Shown here: piece after piece, positions 18,815 through 28,754 of the stretch | Numbering within the stretch: position 1 is the first letter of the stretch | Layout of the letters: every line of letters starts with the position of its first letter | NCBI RefSeq assembly: GCF_036421855.1 | Contig: NZ_JAZGOK010000014.1 | Reading direction: 5' to 3' (one strand) | From: Georgenia_B sunbinii | GTDB lineage: Bacteria; Actinomycetota; Actinomycetes; Actinomycetales; Actinomycetaceae | DNA length: 62,703 nucleotides | Notes under the pieces: model-generated | Seen by the model: the letters and a program-made list of their open reading frames with translations, nothing else | Told to the model about the DNA's origin: nothing | Database searches by the model: none | Position numbers and translations under genes: made by a program

Positions 18815-20973
18815 CCGCACCCCCGACACCAGCGCGGGTCGCCCCCACCGGCCACCCGGCCGCCACCAAGCATCGTCGCGGGGACATCCAGGGCCTGCGG
18901 GCGGTCGCAGTGCTCCTCGTGCTCGCCTACCACGCGGGCGTGCCACAGCTCGCCGGCGGCTTCGTCGGCGTGGACGTCTTCTTCGTCATCTCCGGCTTCC
19001 TCATCACCGGGCTGATCGTGCGAGAGGTGACGACCACCGGACGGCTGCGGCTCGCCCGGTTCTACGCCCGCCGCGCCAAGCGGCTGCTGCCGGCGACCGC
19101 GGTGGTCTTCCTGGCCACCGCGGCGCTCACGGTGCTCGTGCTGCCGGTGACCCGGTGGGCGGAGATCGCCGGCGACATCGCTGCCAGCGCCGTCTACCTG
19201 ATGAACTGGCACCTGGCGGACCGCTCCGTCGACTACCTGGCCGCCGGCTCCGCAGCCAGCCCGCTGCAGCACTTCTGGTCGCTGGCGATCGAGGAGCAGT
19301 TCTACGTCCTGTGGCCGCTGCTCATCGTCGCGATGCTGTGGGGCACCCGTCACCGGACCTCGACCAGCCGGCTCACGGCACTGCTGCTGGTCATCGTCGT
19401 CCCGTCGCTGCTCTGGTCGGCCTACTACTCGGGGGTCAACCCCGGCGCCGCCTATTTCCAGACGACGACGCGCGCGTGGGAGATGGGGATCGGTGCCCTC
19501 CTCGCGCTCCACGCCGGCCGCCTCGCCCGCGCCCCGCGCCAGGTGAGGCAGCTCGCGGGCTGGGCCGGGCTGCTCGCCATCGGCTACGCGGGTCTCACCT
19601 TCGACGCGGCTACGACGTTCCCGGGCACCGCGGCGCTGCTCCCGACGCTCGGGACCGCCGCCGTGCTGTTCTCGGGGCTCGGTCGCGGCGACTCGGAGAA
19701 CCCTTGGCTGCGCACGACGTCGATGCAGGGCATCGGCGAGCTGTCCTACTCGTTGTACCTGTGGCACTGGCCGTTGCTCGTCGTCGCCACCGCGGTGTGG
19801 GGCCGGGTCGACGGCACCCTGCTGCTGCCCGTCGGGCTCCTCGTGGTGGCAGCGTCCGCGGTGCCCGCCTGGCTCACCTACCGGTTCGTCGAGCGGCCGC
19901 TGCACCGCTCCCAGTACCTCGGCCAGCCGCGGCGCGCCCTCGTGCTGGCCCTCACCTGCGTCGGGCTGGGGCTGGTCAGCGCCGGTGCGGTGCTGTGGGC
20001 CCTCGACCGGGAGTCGACGGCCGTGGCGCCGGCCGCCGACGCAGCGGCCGGCGCTCAGACCCTCGGCGAGGACCCGACGAGCACCCCCGCCGTCGACGAC
20101 ATCTCGAGCACGGTGCCGTCGCTGCTCGACGTCGGCGACGACAACGCCGACGTCTACGCGGACGGCTGCCATCAGGACCAGTCGAGCCCCGACGTGGTCT
20201 CGTGCACCTACGGTGACCCGACGAGTGACACCACGGTCGCTCTCATCGGCGACTCGCACGGTGCGCACTGGCAGCCGGCGCTGCGGGTGCTGGCCGAGGA
20301 CAACGGCTGGCGCCTCGAGACCTACACCAAGTCGAGCTGCCTGTACGGCGACACCACCGTGTGGCTGCCGGCCACCGACGGCCCCTACACCAGCTGCGAG
20401 CAGTGGCAGGAGGGCGTCACCGAGACGCTCCTCGCGGGCGGTGTGGACGTCGCCGTCGTCGGCTCGAGCGGCAGCTACCGGGCAGTGGCCGACGACGCAC
20501 CGCTCGGTGCCGCCGAGTCCGCGCCCCTGGTGTCCGCCGCGATGGCGGCGAACTGGACCCGGTTGGAGGAGGCAGGGATCGAGGTCGTCGCGCTCACCGA
20601 CACCCCGTGGATGGGCTTCGACGTGCCCGACTGCGTCGCCCAGCACGAGCCGGACCTCACCGCCTGCACCGCACCACGCGACGAGGCGATGGCCCGCTCA
20701 GGCGCCGGTCTCCTCGAGCTCGCCGCGGAGCAGGCACCGGGGGCCGTGCTCGTCGACCTCACCGACTTCGTGTGCCCGGGCGACACGTGCGTGCCGGTCA
20801 TCGGCGGCGTGCTCACCTACAGCGACGGCCACCACCTGACCGCCACCTACTCCCGGACCCTCGCGCCGCGGCTCGAGCCGGTGCTCGCGGACGTCCTGGG
20901 CGAGGGCGGCTCGCCGGACGCCGCCCCGGGGCACGCATCCCCTGGCACAATGGTCACCAGTCCGGGCCGCTGA
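18811..20973 (+). CDS. Acyltransferase-3 / SGNH fusion (OafA/OatA type), copy 1
   Basis: 720 residues. The N-terminal 380 residues are a multi-pass acyltransferase-3 domain: RGDIQGLRAVAVLLVLAYHAG (catalytic His), VFFVISGFLITG, and HFWSLAIEEQFYVLWPL. After a linker rich in Ala/Ser, an extracytoplasmic SGNH domain follows with LIGDSHGAHW (nucleophile Ser), SSGSYR, and the C-terminal DxxH (SDGHHLT). All SGNH catalytic residues appear present. The enzyme should carry acyl groups across the membrane and place them on the surface glycan. The GTG start overlaps the TupA-like stop (GTGA). A paralogue lies at 30530-32647. Confidence 0.88.
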   Translation: MTAPPTPARVAPTGHPAATKHRRGDIQGLRAVAVLLVLAYHAGVPQLAGGFVGVDVFFVISGFLITGLIVREVTTTGRLRLARFYARRAKRLLPATAVVFLATAALTVLVLPVTRWAEIAGDIAASAVYLMNWHLADRSVDYLAAGSAASPLQHFWSLAIEEQFYVLWPLLIVAMLWGTRHRTSTSRLTALLLVIVVPSLLWSAYYSGVNPGAAYFQTTTRAWEMGIGALLALHAGRLARAPRQVRQLAGWAGLLAIGYAGLTFDAATTFPGTAALLPTLGTAAVLFSGLGRGDSENPWLRTTSMQGIGELSYSLYLWHWPLLVVATAVWGRVDGTLLLPVGLLVVAASAVPAWLTYRFVERPLHRSQYLGQPRRALVLALTCVGLGLVSAGAVLWALDRESTAVAPAADAAAGAQTLGEDPTSTPAVDDISSTVPSLLDVGDDNADVYADGCHQDQSSPDVVSCTYGDPTSDTTVALIGDSHGAHWQPALRVLAEDNGWRLETYTKSSCLYGDTTVWLPATDGPYTSCEQWQEGVTETLLAGGVDVAVVGSSGSYRAVADDAPLGAAESAPLVSAAMAANWTRLEEAGIEVVALTDTPWMGFDVPDCVAQHEPDLTACTAPRDEAMARSGAGLLELAAEQAPGAVLVDLTDFVCPGDTCVPVIGGVLTYSDGHHLTATYSRTLAPRLEPVLADVLGEGGSPDAAPGHASPGTMVTSPGR

Positions 20974-20992
20974 CCAAGGAGCCGTACCGCCG

Positions 20993-23482
20993 GTGAGCAC
21001 GCCACGACAGCCACTCCGCGAGTCCCAGCGGCACCACCTGCTGACCGACTACGCCGCCATCGCACGCGCCCGCGGACCGCGGGCCACCGCCATGACCGCG
21101 ATCCGGCAGCGGTCGGTGCAGATGCGCGACATCCTCAGCTACAACGCCACCGGCAACGAGCTCACCTGGAACCAGCTGCGCCAGGTGGTGGCGACCTCGA
21201 GGGACCTGGACCTGCACCCGGTGTGGTGCGCCAACCTGGCGTACGTCGTCGGGCTGCAGGGCGTCGAGCCTGACGACACCGCTGAGGCAGTCGCGGTCTA
21301 CGACCGGTGCCTGGCGGACCTGCCCGCCGGTGCGCAGCGGCTCGAGCACCGCAAGACCTACGTCGAGCTGCTGCTCGCGCAGGGCCTGACCGACCGTGCG
21401 CGGGAAGCACTGGACGCCTTCGCCGACGTCCGAGGGCTCGAGCACGACTACCTCTGGATGGACACCCTCAACCCGTTCGCCACGGGCTCGGGCGACCATG
21501 CCGACGAGTGGCTCGAGCTGTTCCAGGAGCGGTTCCGTCAGCACGGGCTCGAGGCGCCTTCGCTCTCCGCGGAGCCGACGGCCACCCCCTACGACGCCCT
21601 GCGTGCCGAGGCGACCAGCACCACGGCGTCAGGGCCACTGATCTCCGTGGTCATGACGAGCTACCGCCCCGACCACGCGTTGCTCCACTCCATCGGCTCG
21701 ATCCTCGGCCAGTCCTGGACCAACCTCGAGATCGTCCTCGTCGACGACGGCTCACCGGCGGAGTACACCCCTGTCCTGCAGCGGGCGGTGGAGCTCGGTG
21801 GCGAGCGGCTCCGGCTGGTCAGGCAGCCGACCAACGAGGGCACCTACGCCGCCCGTAACGTCGGGCTGGCGCAGTCACGTGGCCAACTCATCACCGGACA
21901 GGACTCCGACGACTGGTCCCACCCCCGCCGTCTCGAGCGCCAGGCAGCGCCGCTGCTCGCCGACGACCGGCTCACCAGCACGGCGAGCAGGGCGCTGACG
22001 GTCTCCGAGGAGCTGGTGAACTTCCGGGTCGGTCAGGCTCCGTCCCGGCTCAACGTCTCGTCACTGATGTATCGCCGGTCCGCGCTCGACGTCGTCGGCG
22101 GCTACGACAGGTCGCGCAAGGCCGCCGACTCCGAGTTCATGGAGCGGATCAGCCTCGCCACCACCCCGACCCACGAGGTCGCCGAGCCGCTCGCCATCGT
22201 CCGGGTCGTGCCGTCCTCGCTGTCGCGTACCGACTTCCGGGCGAAGTGGCGGCACGAGTCCCGGCGGTCCTACGTCAGCGCGTACCGGCACTGGCAGGAG
22301 ACCGCGGACATGGCCACCAGCGGCCGGCTGCCCCAGCACCCGCGCCCCTTCGCCCTGCCCCGCCGGTTCGAGCCCCACCCGCCCGCGAACGTCGTCTACG
22401 ACGTCGTGTTCGCCTCGGAGTGGCGCCGGTACGGCGGACCGCAGAAGTCGATGATCGAGGAGATCAAGGCGCTGCTGGCGGCCGGCAAACGGGTCGGGGT
22501 GATGCAGCTCGCTGCTACCCGGTTCATCTCGCTGGGCGCCGGTCGCCACTGCGCCCCGGTACAGGACCTGCTCAACAGCGGAGCAGTCGGGGAGGTGTTC
22601 CTCGACGACGACGTCACGGTGCGGCTCCTCGTCGTCCGCTACCCCCCGGTGCTGCAGTTCCTGCCAAGTGTCGAGGTCCGGCTCGACGTCCACCGCCTGA
22701 TCGTGCTGGCGAACCAGGCACCGGCGGAGCGGGACGGCTCCGACATCCGGTACAACGTCGACGACTGCCGCGCCAATGTCAAGGCACTGTTCGGCCAGGC
22801 GGCACTGTGGGTCCCCCAGGGCCCCACCGTCCGTGGCGCGCTGGAGCCTCTGGTGCCGGGCGCCGAGCTGGCCTCCTTCGACATGCCCGGCATCATCGAT
22901 GTCGCCGAGTGGTGGACCGAGCGGAAGTCCTACCGGGCCGACCGTCCCGTCATCGGTCGCCACTCCCGCGACGACCCGATGAAGTGGCCCGGCGACGCCG
23001 AGACCCTCCGGTCGGTCTACCCCACCGACGGCAGCGCGGACGTCCGCGTCATGGGCGGCGAACGGACGCTCGGCAAGCTCCTCGATCAGCGGATACCGCC
23101 CGACTGGATGGTGCTGCCGCGCGACTACATGCCGGTCCACACCTTCCTCAACGCGATCGACTTCTTCGTGTACTACCAGCACGCCGACGCCTACGACGCC
23201 TTCGGCCGCGCCGCCCTCGAGGCGCTCGCCGCCGGCTGTGTCGCCGTCCTGCCACCTCATCTCGAGGCGACCTTCGGACCGGGCGCCGTCTACGCCGCCG
23301 AGACCGAGGCGTTGGCCACCGTCCGCGAGCTGTACGCCGACCCGGCCGCCTACCGGGCGCAGTCGGCGGCAGCGGTCGCGTACGTCGACGAACGGTTCGG
23401 GCCGCGGACGTACGCGTCCCTGGTGGACTCCCTGCTGGGCGTCGACGACCTGCTGGCGCCGGGGGTCACGGCCCCGGCGTAG
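20993..23482 (+). CDS. Bifunctional GT2-GT4 glycosyltransferase
   Basis: 829 residues from GTG 20993 with an AAGGAG site upstream. The N-terminal 200 residues are helical. The GT2 domain at about 215-330 shows SVVMTSYRPDH, IVLVDDGSP and GQDSDDWSHP. The C-terminal half is a GT-B domain: VFASEWRRYGGPQKSMIEEI, RPVIGRHSRDDPMKWPGDAETL, and AFGRAALEALAAGCVAVLP with the donor-binding Glu. That same GT-B module forms the first half of the protein at 24549-26756. Two transfers by one protein are likely. Its last 17 bases overlap a convergent small gene. It ends the plus-strand run of methyltransferase, TupA-like, acyltransferase and this gene. Confidence 0.85.
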   Translation: MSTPRQPLRESQRHHLLTDYAAIARARGPRATAMTAIRQRSVQMRDILSYNATGNELTWNQLRQVVATSRDLDLHPVWCANLAYVVGLQGVEPDDTAEAVAVYDRCLADLPAGAQRLEHRKTYVELLLAQGLTDRAREALDAFADVRGLEHDYLWMDTLNPFATGSGDHADEWLELFQERFRQHGLEAPSLSAEPTATPYDALRAEATSTTASGPLISVVMTSYRPDHALLHSIGSILGQSWTNLEIVLVDDGSPAEYTPVLQRAVELGGERLRLVRQPTNEGTYAARNVGLAQSRGQLITGQDSDDWSHPRRLERQAAPLLADDRLTSTASRALTVSEELVNFRVGQAPSRLNVSSLMYRRSALDVVGGYDRSRKAADSEFMERISLATTPTHEVAEPLAIVRVVPSSLSRTDFRAKWRHESRRSYVSAYRHWQETADMATSGRLPQHPRPFALPRRFEPHPPANVVYDVVFASEWRRYGGPQKSMIEEIKALLAAGKRVGVMQLAATRFISLGAGRHCAPVQDLLNSGAVGEVFLDDDVTVRLLVVRYPPVLQFLPSVEVRLDVHRLIVLANQAPAERDGSDIRYNVDDCRANVKALFGQAALWVPQGPTVRGALEPLVPGAELASFDMPGIIDVAEWWTERKSYRADRPVIGRHSRDDPMKWPGDAETLRSVYPTDGSADVRVMGGERTLGKLLDQRIPPDWMVLPRDYMPVHTFLNAIDFFVYYQHADAYDAFGRAALEALAAGCVAVLPPHLEATFGPGAVYAAETEALATVRELYADPAAYRAQSAAAVAYVDERFGPRTYASLVDSLLGVDDLLAPGVTAPA

Positions 23483-23918
23483 GGCCACCGTCGGACAACG
23501 CCACCATCTCCTCGCGGTGCCGTTGCGCCGCGCGCAGCCGCTCCGCCTCGAAGCCGGCGACGAGCCGCCGTTCCGCTGCCACCACCTTCTCCAGCAGCCG
23601 TTGCTCGCGCGCGGCGGCAGCCTCCTGGGCCTGCCGGTCGCGTGCGGCCGCCTCCTTGCCCAGCCGGACGGCCAGCTCGCGGACCTCGCGCAGGTCGCGC
23701 TGCAGCCGGCGGGCGGACTTGCGGAGGTCGGTGAGGTCACGCGCCGCCCTGAGGTCCCGGCGGCGGCTGCCGAAGGACATCACCGCGGCGAGGGCGGCGG
23801 CCGCCGCGACCAGCGCGATCGCGACCGGCGTGTGGCCCAGCGCGGCGAGCACGCCGCAAGCGACGGCGAACGTCACGATCGCGGCCGCGCCGAGGGCGCG
23901 TCGTAGGTCCAGCCTCAT
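23466..23918 (-). CDS. Small membrane protein with long coiled coil
   Basis: 150 residues from ATG 23918, which has GGAGAGGACAC upstream. Two hydrophobic segments (about 8-27 and 30-48) are followed by about 85 residues of charged helix with heptad spacing (DLRKSARRLQRDLREVRELA and onward). No catalytic motif is visible. Layout and context match the protein at 16063-16458. It could act as a membrane scaffold for glycosyltransferases; that is inference only. It lies 82 bases after the 183-residue protein and overlaps the convergent glycosyltransferase by 17 bases. Confidence 0.68.
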   Translation of the reverse strand: MRLDLRRALGAAAIVTFAVACGVLAALGHTPVAIALVAAAAALAAVMSFGSRRRDLRAARDLTDLRKSARRLQRDLREVRELAVRLGKEAAARDRQAQEAAAAREQRLLEKVVAAERRLVAGFEAERLRAAQRHREEMVALSDGGPTPGP

Positions 23919-24000
23919 GTGTCCTCTCCACTGCGGCGCTCGGGGGCGGGCCGCAGCCCTTCCCGGATCGTCCCACAGCACCGGCGGGCGTGGCCCGCGG

Positions 24001-24552
24001 TCACGCGCCCCTGTCCATGCTGGCGAGGATGTCCAGGCCCAGCCCGTCCGTCTCCCGCAGGTCGACCAGCCCGACCGCGCTGTATCCCCGCCGCATGCTG
24101 CGCAACCGGTCACGGAAGTACGCCGGCCACGCCGTGGTGGTGTCCGTCCAGGCACTCTGCGGCACGACGAAGTCGACGGGGTACCCGTACTGCCGTACCT
24201 CGGCGAAGTGGTCGGAGTCGAGGACGATGACCGGCCGAAAGCCGCCGGTGAGGACCTGTTCCTGCGCGACTCTCTCCAGCAGTGCGGGCACGTCGCGCGG
24301 GGCGGCACCGACCAGGCTCACCAGCACGACCGGCAGGTTGTCCAGGCCGAGCCCGCCGATGACGTTGCCGGCGGCGAGGAAGGACGTCCCACCGAGGCCG
24401 GCGTCGTCGAAGTCGAACATCCGCGAGACGACCGTGCGCGCCGTCCTGCTCGACCGCAGCCGCACGGCCAGCCGGCCGGCGCTCTTCTGCCCCACGGGCA
24501 GCCGCCGGGCACGCCGGTTGAGCGCGCTGATGAGGTCGGTGGTCCTGCTCAT
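24001..24552 (-). CDS. Conserved-looking protein of unknown function in glycosyltransferase operon
   Basis: 183 residues; I do not recognise the family. The first 40 residues are basic (LNRRARRLPVGQKSAGRLAV). The central part alternates hydrophobic strands and helices (LPVVLVSLVGAAPRDVPALL, FRPVIVLDSDHFAEVRQYGY, VDFVVPQSAW) like half of a Rossmann-type fold. A final acidic region follows. No nucleotide-binding or metal motif stands out. Its ATG overlaps the stop of the large glycosyltransferase gene upstream (ATGA), so it is probably made in step with that protein and could be its partner or a regulatory subunit. Confidence 0.72.
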   Translation of the reverse strand: MSRTTDLISALNRRARRLPVGQKSAGRLAVRLRSSRTARTVVSRMFDFDDAGLGGTSFLAAGNVIGGLGLDNLPVVLVSLVGAAPRDVPALLERVAQEQVLTGGFRPVIVLDSDHFAEVRQYGYPVDFVVPQSAWTDTTTAWPAYFRDRLRSMRRGYSAVGLVDLRETDGLGLDILASMDRGA

Positions 24553-26756
24553 GGCCGTTCTCCGTTCGCGAGCCGCACGAGGATGCCGGCCGCCTCGGTG
24601 GCGCCGTTGCCCGGGTCCGCCGCCTGCGCACCGGCCACCATGCTCGTGCCGCGGGTGAGCAGGTCCTCGAGCAGCGGGGAGGCGGTCTCGACGGTGAGCG
24701 CCGGGAGCTGGTGCGCCCACCCCTGGTCCACCGCGAACCGCGCGCGCCCCTCCTGGTCGTCGAGCTTGGTCGCGGTGTTGGGCACGAAGAGTGAGGGCAC
24801 CCCCAGGCGCAGCAGCTCGTGGAACGAGTTGTAGCCCGACGCGCTGATGACGACGTCGAAGGCCCGGTAGCGGCGCGACAGCGGGTAGTCGCGCACCAGG
24901 TGGACGCCGGCCCCGCCGTGCCCGGCGTCGGCGGCGATCCCGGGGACCGTCACGCAGACCCCGACCCCGAGCCGCTCCAGCGCGGCAGCCGCCGCACCCA
25001 GGTCGCCGGAGGTGTCGTTGATGTTCCCGGCGCCCAGCGAGACGAGGGCGAGCGGGCCGTCGAGCGGCAGGCCGAGGGCCTCGCGCGCATCCTGCCGGCC
25101 GGCGAGGTCGGCGGGGTCGACCAGCGTCACCGGCCCGACCCGGTGCGCCGGGGTGCCGACGGTGGCCCCGGCGTCGTACGCCGCGGCAAGGTCGCCGGGC
25201 TCGATGACGTCGTCGAACCACGCCGCCTTGGCGAGCTGCTCGGTGTTCATCCCCGCCCGCCACATGCCCCGCCGGGACCAGACCCAGCGCGTCTGGGGGC
25301 GCCGTGCGCGGATCTCCTCGATGCCGTTGTAGGGCCAGGTGCCGTCGAACACGACGACGTCGGCGCCGACCCGGTCCACTGTGTCGGCGACCCGGTCGAC
25401 GAACATCGGCTGCCACCGCCCCGGCGGCATGTCGAGCGCCTTGGCCGAGGGCAGGTACTCGTACGGGTAGCCGAGGCGCCCGGCGACCGGCGCGGCCTGC
25501 GACATGGAGAGCACGTGCGCGTGGGTGTCCTCGCCGAGCCGCCCGGCGTAGGACAGCAGCCGGGTCAGGTGCCCCATGCCGGCGCCGTTGCTCGACATCA
25601 GCAGCACGGTGGGCCGGTCGCGGAGCGCGGGCACCAGCGCCACCCCCTGACGGCGCGGCTCCGCGGTCTCCGCCGGCGTCGTCTCCGGCTCCCCGATGAG
25701 GGCGGCGACGCGACGCACGTGGGTCTCGAAGCTGAACCGCTCCCGTGCCGCCGCGGTCGCCCGCCGGGCCTGCTCCTCGTACCGGTCGCGGTTCGCGTAC
25801 AGGCCCTCGACGACGCCGCGGACCTCGTGCGGCTCGGCGTAGACCGCCGCGTCACCGAAGAGGGGCCGGAAGTGCGGCGGCAGGATCGCGGGAAGCCCGC
25901 TGGCGATCGCCTCGAGGATGGTCCGGCCGAAGGCCTCCACCCAGCGGGGGTCGTGGTAGTAGGCGAAGAAGTCGAGGCCGGCGAGGAACTCCTGCGGGCT
26001 CATCGCCCCGAACGGCAGCACCTGCCACGACGTGGGGATCTTGCCGAGGACGCGTTCGACCGGGTCGGCGCCGCCGAGCACCCGGACCTGCCACGAGCCG
26101 TCCACCGGGTAGACGGCGCGGAGGGTCTCGGCGTCGGCCGGCCACTTCTGCGCCGAGGGGCGGCTGTGGCGCCCGACGACGGGCCGGTCGGAGCGCCGGC
26201 TGTCGCGCTCGGTGTGCCACGCGTCGACGTCGATGACGTTGACCCAGTCCTCCGGCGCGAGCCGGCCGGCGGGCACCGAGGCGGCGATCTCGTCGCGGAC
26301 GAGCGGTCCGATCGGCGCCCACACCGGGGCTACGCCCAGCCGCTCGCGGGCAGCCCGGTCGGCCTCGGCGATGTCGTAGACGAGCTCGCCGCGATGGTCG
26401 CGCGGCCCGGAGTTCGCGAGGACGACGACGTGCTCGGCGGTGATCGGCGGCAGCTGGGCCGCCGCGGCCTGCAGCACTCCCGGGTGCCGGAACACGACGA
26501 GCTTGGCGGTCACCGGCCGCGGGCCGACGAGCAGCCGCGCCGCGCCGCTGCGCACGAGCCGCGCGATCGCCGGGTTGACCGGCCGCACCTTGCGCACGAG
26601 CGGGCCGTTGAGGTGGATGAGCCCGGTGGTGTAGCCCGCCGCGTGCTGCGCCTCGATCTCGGTGGCGATGCTGTGCGAGGTACCGCCGGGGAACCGCAGG
26701 TCCGAGATCAGCAGGACGTCGACATCGCGGTTCATCGTGGTCATGGTGAGTGACAT
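24549..26756 (-). CDS. Fusion of a GT4-like and a MurG-like glycosyltransferase
   Basis: 735 residues. The first 370 are a GT-B module close to the C-terminal half of the protein at 20993-23482 (VLLISDLRFPGGTSHSIATE, RPVVGRHSRPSAQKWPADAETL, AFGRTILEAIASGLPAILP). Residues about 390-735 are a second GT-B unit of the MurG/UDP-glycosyltransferase kind: VLLMSSNGAGMGHLTRLLSY (glycine-rich acceptor loop), LALVSLGAGN, and VISASGYNSFHELLRLGVPS (donor-binding). Two sequential transfers are likely. Start choice among ATG 26756, 26744 and 26735 is uncertain; none has a strong ribosome-binding site. It lies 27 bases after DUF6541 and overlaps the 183-residue gene downstream. Confidence 0.84.
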   Translation of the reverse strand: MSLTMTTMNRDVDVLLISDLRFPGGTSHSIATEIEAQHAAGYTTGLIHLNGPLVRKVRPVNPAIARLVRSGAARLLVGPRPVTAKLVVFRHPGVLQAAAAQLPPITAEHVVVLANSGPRDHRGELVYDIAEADRAARERLGVAPVWAPIGPLVRDEIAASVPAGRLAPEDWVNVIDVDAWHTERDSRRSDRPVVGRHSRPSAQKWPADAETLRAVYPVDGSWQVRVLGGADPVERVLGKIPTSWQVLPFGAMSPQEFLAGLDFFAYYHDPRWVEAFGRTILEAIASGLPAILPPHFRPLFGDAAVYAEPHEVRGVVEGLYANRDRYEEQARRATAAARERFSFETHVRRVAALIGEPETTPAETAEPRRQGVALVPALRDRPTVLLMSSNGAGMGHLTRLLSYAGRLGEDTHAHVLSMSQAAPVAGRLGYPYEYLPSAKALDMPPGRWQPMFVDRVADTVDRVGADVVVFDGTWPYNGIEEIRARRPQTRWVWSRRGMWRAGMNTEQLAKAAWFDDVIEPGDLAAAYDAGATVGTPAHRVGPVTLVDPADLAGRQDAREALGLPLDGPLALVSLGAGNINDTSGDLGAAAAALERLGVGVCVTVPGIAADAGHGGAGVHLVRDYPLSRRYRAFDVVISASGYNSFHELLRLGVPSLFVPNTATKLDDQEGRARFAVDQGWAHQLPALTVETASPLLEDLLTRGTSMVAGAQAADPGNGATEAAGILVRLANGERP

Positions 26757-26783
26757 CCTGCCACGCGGCCCCCTGGCGTCGGC

Positions 26784-28754
26784 TCAGCCACCGCAGGCGT
26801 CGATCCGGTACACCGCGGCCGTCCCGGCGGAGTCGACGAGCGTGAAACCGGTGCTCACGTCGACGTCACGCATCGCCGCGGTCCGCTCGTCGGTCTTGGC
26901 CCCGTCCTGCTCGCCGGCGGTGTCCTGGTAGAGGTGGGTGACGTCGAGCTCGGTGAGCGCCGCGCACACCGCTGGGTCCTCGTGGACCCGGGACAGGCCC
27001 GCCTGCAGCACCAGCTGCGCGTCGGACATGCCGCTGGGCCCGAGCTGCGGGAAGACGACGTCGACGCCGGCCACCGCCGGCAGCAGCGCCGAGCCGTTGA
27101 ACGGGTCTCCGACGACGACGGCGTCGGCCGGCAGGTCCTCGCCCAGCCGGTGCATGAGCTCGAGCTCCTCGGCAGTGGCCATCGTGCCGAACGCCAGCTC
27201 CCCGGGGATGAACGCGCTGGCGACGACCCGCTGCTGCAGCGGCAGCCGGACCACCGCCGTCGCGACGACCGCGAGGACGACGACGGCGACCGCGGCGGTG
27301 GCGGCGCGCGTCGCCGTCGCTGGGTGCCGGGCGGCAGCTCGCGCGCGGTCGACGAGGGCGGTGAGCGCGATGGCGGCGAGCAGGATCGCCGGCACCGCGG
27401 CGACCGGCGCGATCCGGCCGGCCTGGGTGTACCAGAAGCCGGCCAGCCACCGCAGCGGGTGCCCCTCGGGGCCGGCCGCCAGCACTGCGAGCCCGACGGC
27501 GAGCACGAACCCCGCCACCAGCCACTGGTCGCGGCGTCGCCGGAGCACGACGACGATCCCGGCGAGCGTGGCCAGGGTGATGGCGGCGTGCTGCCAGCCG
27601 TCGCCCGGGTACGCGCCGGCCAGGGTCTGGTCGAGCAGCACCTCGCGAAGCGCGCGGAGGTGGCTGTGGCCGCTGGCCCGCTCGAAGCCGACCACGGCCG
27701 CGAACGCGTCGACGTTCGCCGCGACGACGGGCGCCGCCACCACCGCGGCCGCGAGCGCCACCACCGTGCCCGCGGCGAGGACGTGCCGGCCCGCGCGCCA
27801 CCACTGCCGGGCACCGGTGACGACGGCGGCGACGATGATCGGCCCGGCGAGCAGGGCCAGTGAGAACAGCCCGCTGGCGTGAGCGCTGACCACGCCGACG
27901 GTCGCGGCGCCGGCGGCGAGCGTGACGACGGCGGCGCGGGCGCCGGCACCCGCGCTCCACGCCCGCACCGCCCGGAGCACGAGCGCCAGCGTGCCCGGCA
28001 GCAGCGCGGTGGACAGCCCGTTGGGCAGCTGGGCGAGCACGGTGAGCTGGACCGTGGGGTAACCGACGAAGGTCGCGGCCAGCAGCGGGACGAGCACGAG
28101 GGGCAGCGGGCGCGGCCCGGTGACCTCGCGGGTGAGGCCGACGAGCCCGAGCAGCCAAACGCCGGCGCCGAGCACCGCGATGCCGACGTTGGTCACCGCC
28201 GGCACGCTGCTCGCGGCGGGCACGACCGCCAGCAGCGCGTGCCAGCCGGTCGGGTAGTACGGCGCTAGCGTGCCGGCGCCGTAGAGCGGGGAGAGCCCGC
28301 CGAGCGGGGTCGCGATCCCGGTCTCCCGGATCGACACCACGGCGTTGAGGTGGAACACCGCGTCCCACTGCTGCAGCGGGGCGTCGGGGCTCGGCAGCAC
28401 GGTGAGCAGCGGGAGGGTGAGCAGCACGAAGCCCGCGACGAGCGCGAGCACGACGCCGGCGACCCGCCGGCCGTCGAGGCCGCGCGGCTCGTCAGGATGC
28501 CCGACCAGCCGACCGAGCAGCCCGGCGGCGACCACGACGGCGAGCAGCACCGCAAGCACCGCCGGCAGCCGCCACTCGACACCGAGCCGGGCGAGCAGCA
28601 CCGATGCCGCGCCGACCACACCGAGGGTCACCGGGGCACCGGCGCCGAGCGCGACGAGCCCCCGGACGCCCAGCAGCCGCAGCGCCACCGCGCCCGGCGC
28701 GACGGCGAGCACGAGGAGCGCCGCGGTCGCCGGCAGCAACGACCACCAGCTCAC
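26784..28754 (-). CDS. DUF6541 family polytopic membrane protein
   Basis: 656 residues with about 14 hydrophobic segments. The motif QQWDAVFHLNAV near residue 130 and the YYPTGWHALLAV loop are typical of the actinobacterial DUF6541 family, which resembles GT-C-type membrane glycosyltransferases (acidic residue in the first external loop). A C-terminal extracytoplasmic part of about 120 residues follows. A role in transferring sugars from polyprenyl phosphate on the outer face is plausible but unproven. The GTG start at 28754 overlaps the TGA of the upstream repeat mini-gene (GTGA). It sits upstream of the GT4/MurG fusion in the same direction. Confidence 0.8.
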   Translation of the reverse strand: MSWWSLLPATAALLVLAVAPGAVALRLLGVRGLVALGAGAPVTLGVVGAASVLLARLGVEWRLPAVLAVLLAVVVAAGLLGRLVGHPDEPRGLDGRRVAGVVLALVAGFVLLTLPLLTVLPSPDAPLQQWDAVFHLNAVVSIRETGIATPLGGLSPLYGAGTLAPYYPTGWHALLAVVPAASSVPAVTNVGIAVLGAGVWLLGLVGLTREVTGPRPLPLVLVPLLAATFVGYPTVQLTVLAQLPNGLSTALLPGTLALVLRAVRAWSAGAGARAAVVTLAAGAATVGVVSAHASGLFSLALLAGPIIVAAVVTGARQWWRAGRHVLAAGTVVALAAAVVAAPVVAANVDAFAAVVGFERASGHSHLRALREVLLDQTLAGAYPGDGWQHAAITLATLAGIVVVLRRRRDQWLVAGFVLAVGLAVLAAGPEGHPLRWLAGFWYTQAGRIAPVAAVPAILLAAIALTALVDRARAAARHPATATRAATAAVAVVVLAVVATAVVRLPLQQRVVASAFIPGELAFGTMATAEELELMHRLGEDLPADAVVVGDPFNGSALLPAVAGVDVVFPQLGPSGMSDAQLVLQAGLSRVHEDPAVCAALTELDVTHLYQDTAGEQDGAKTDERTAAMRDVDVSTGFTLVDSAGTAAVYRIDACGG

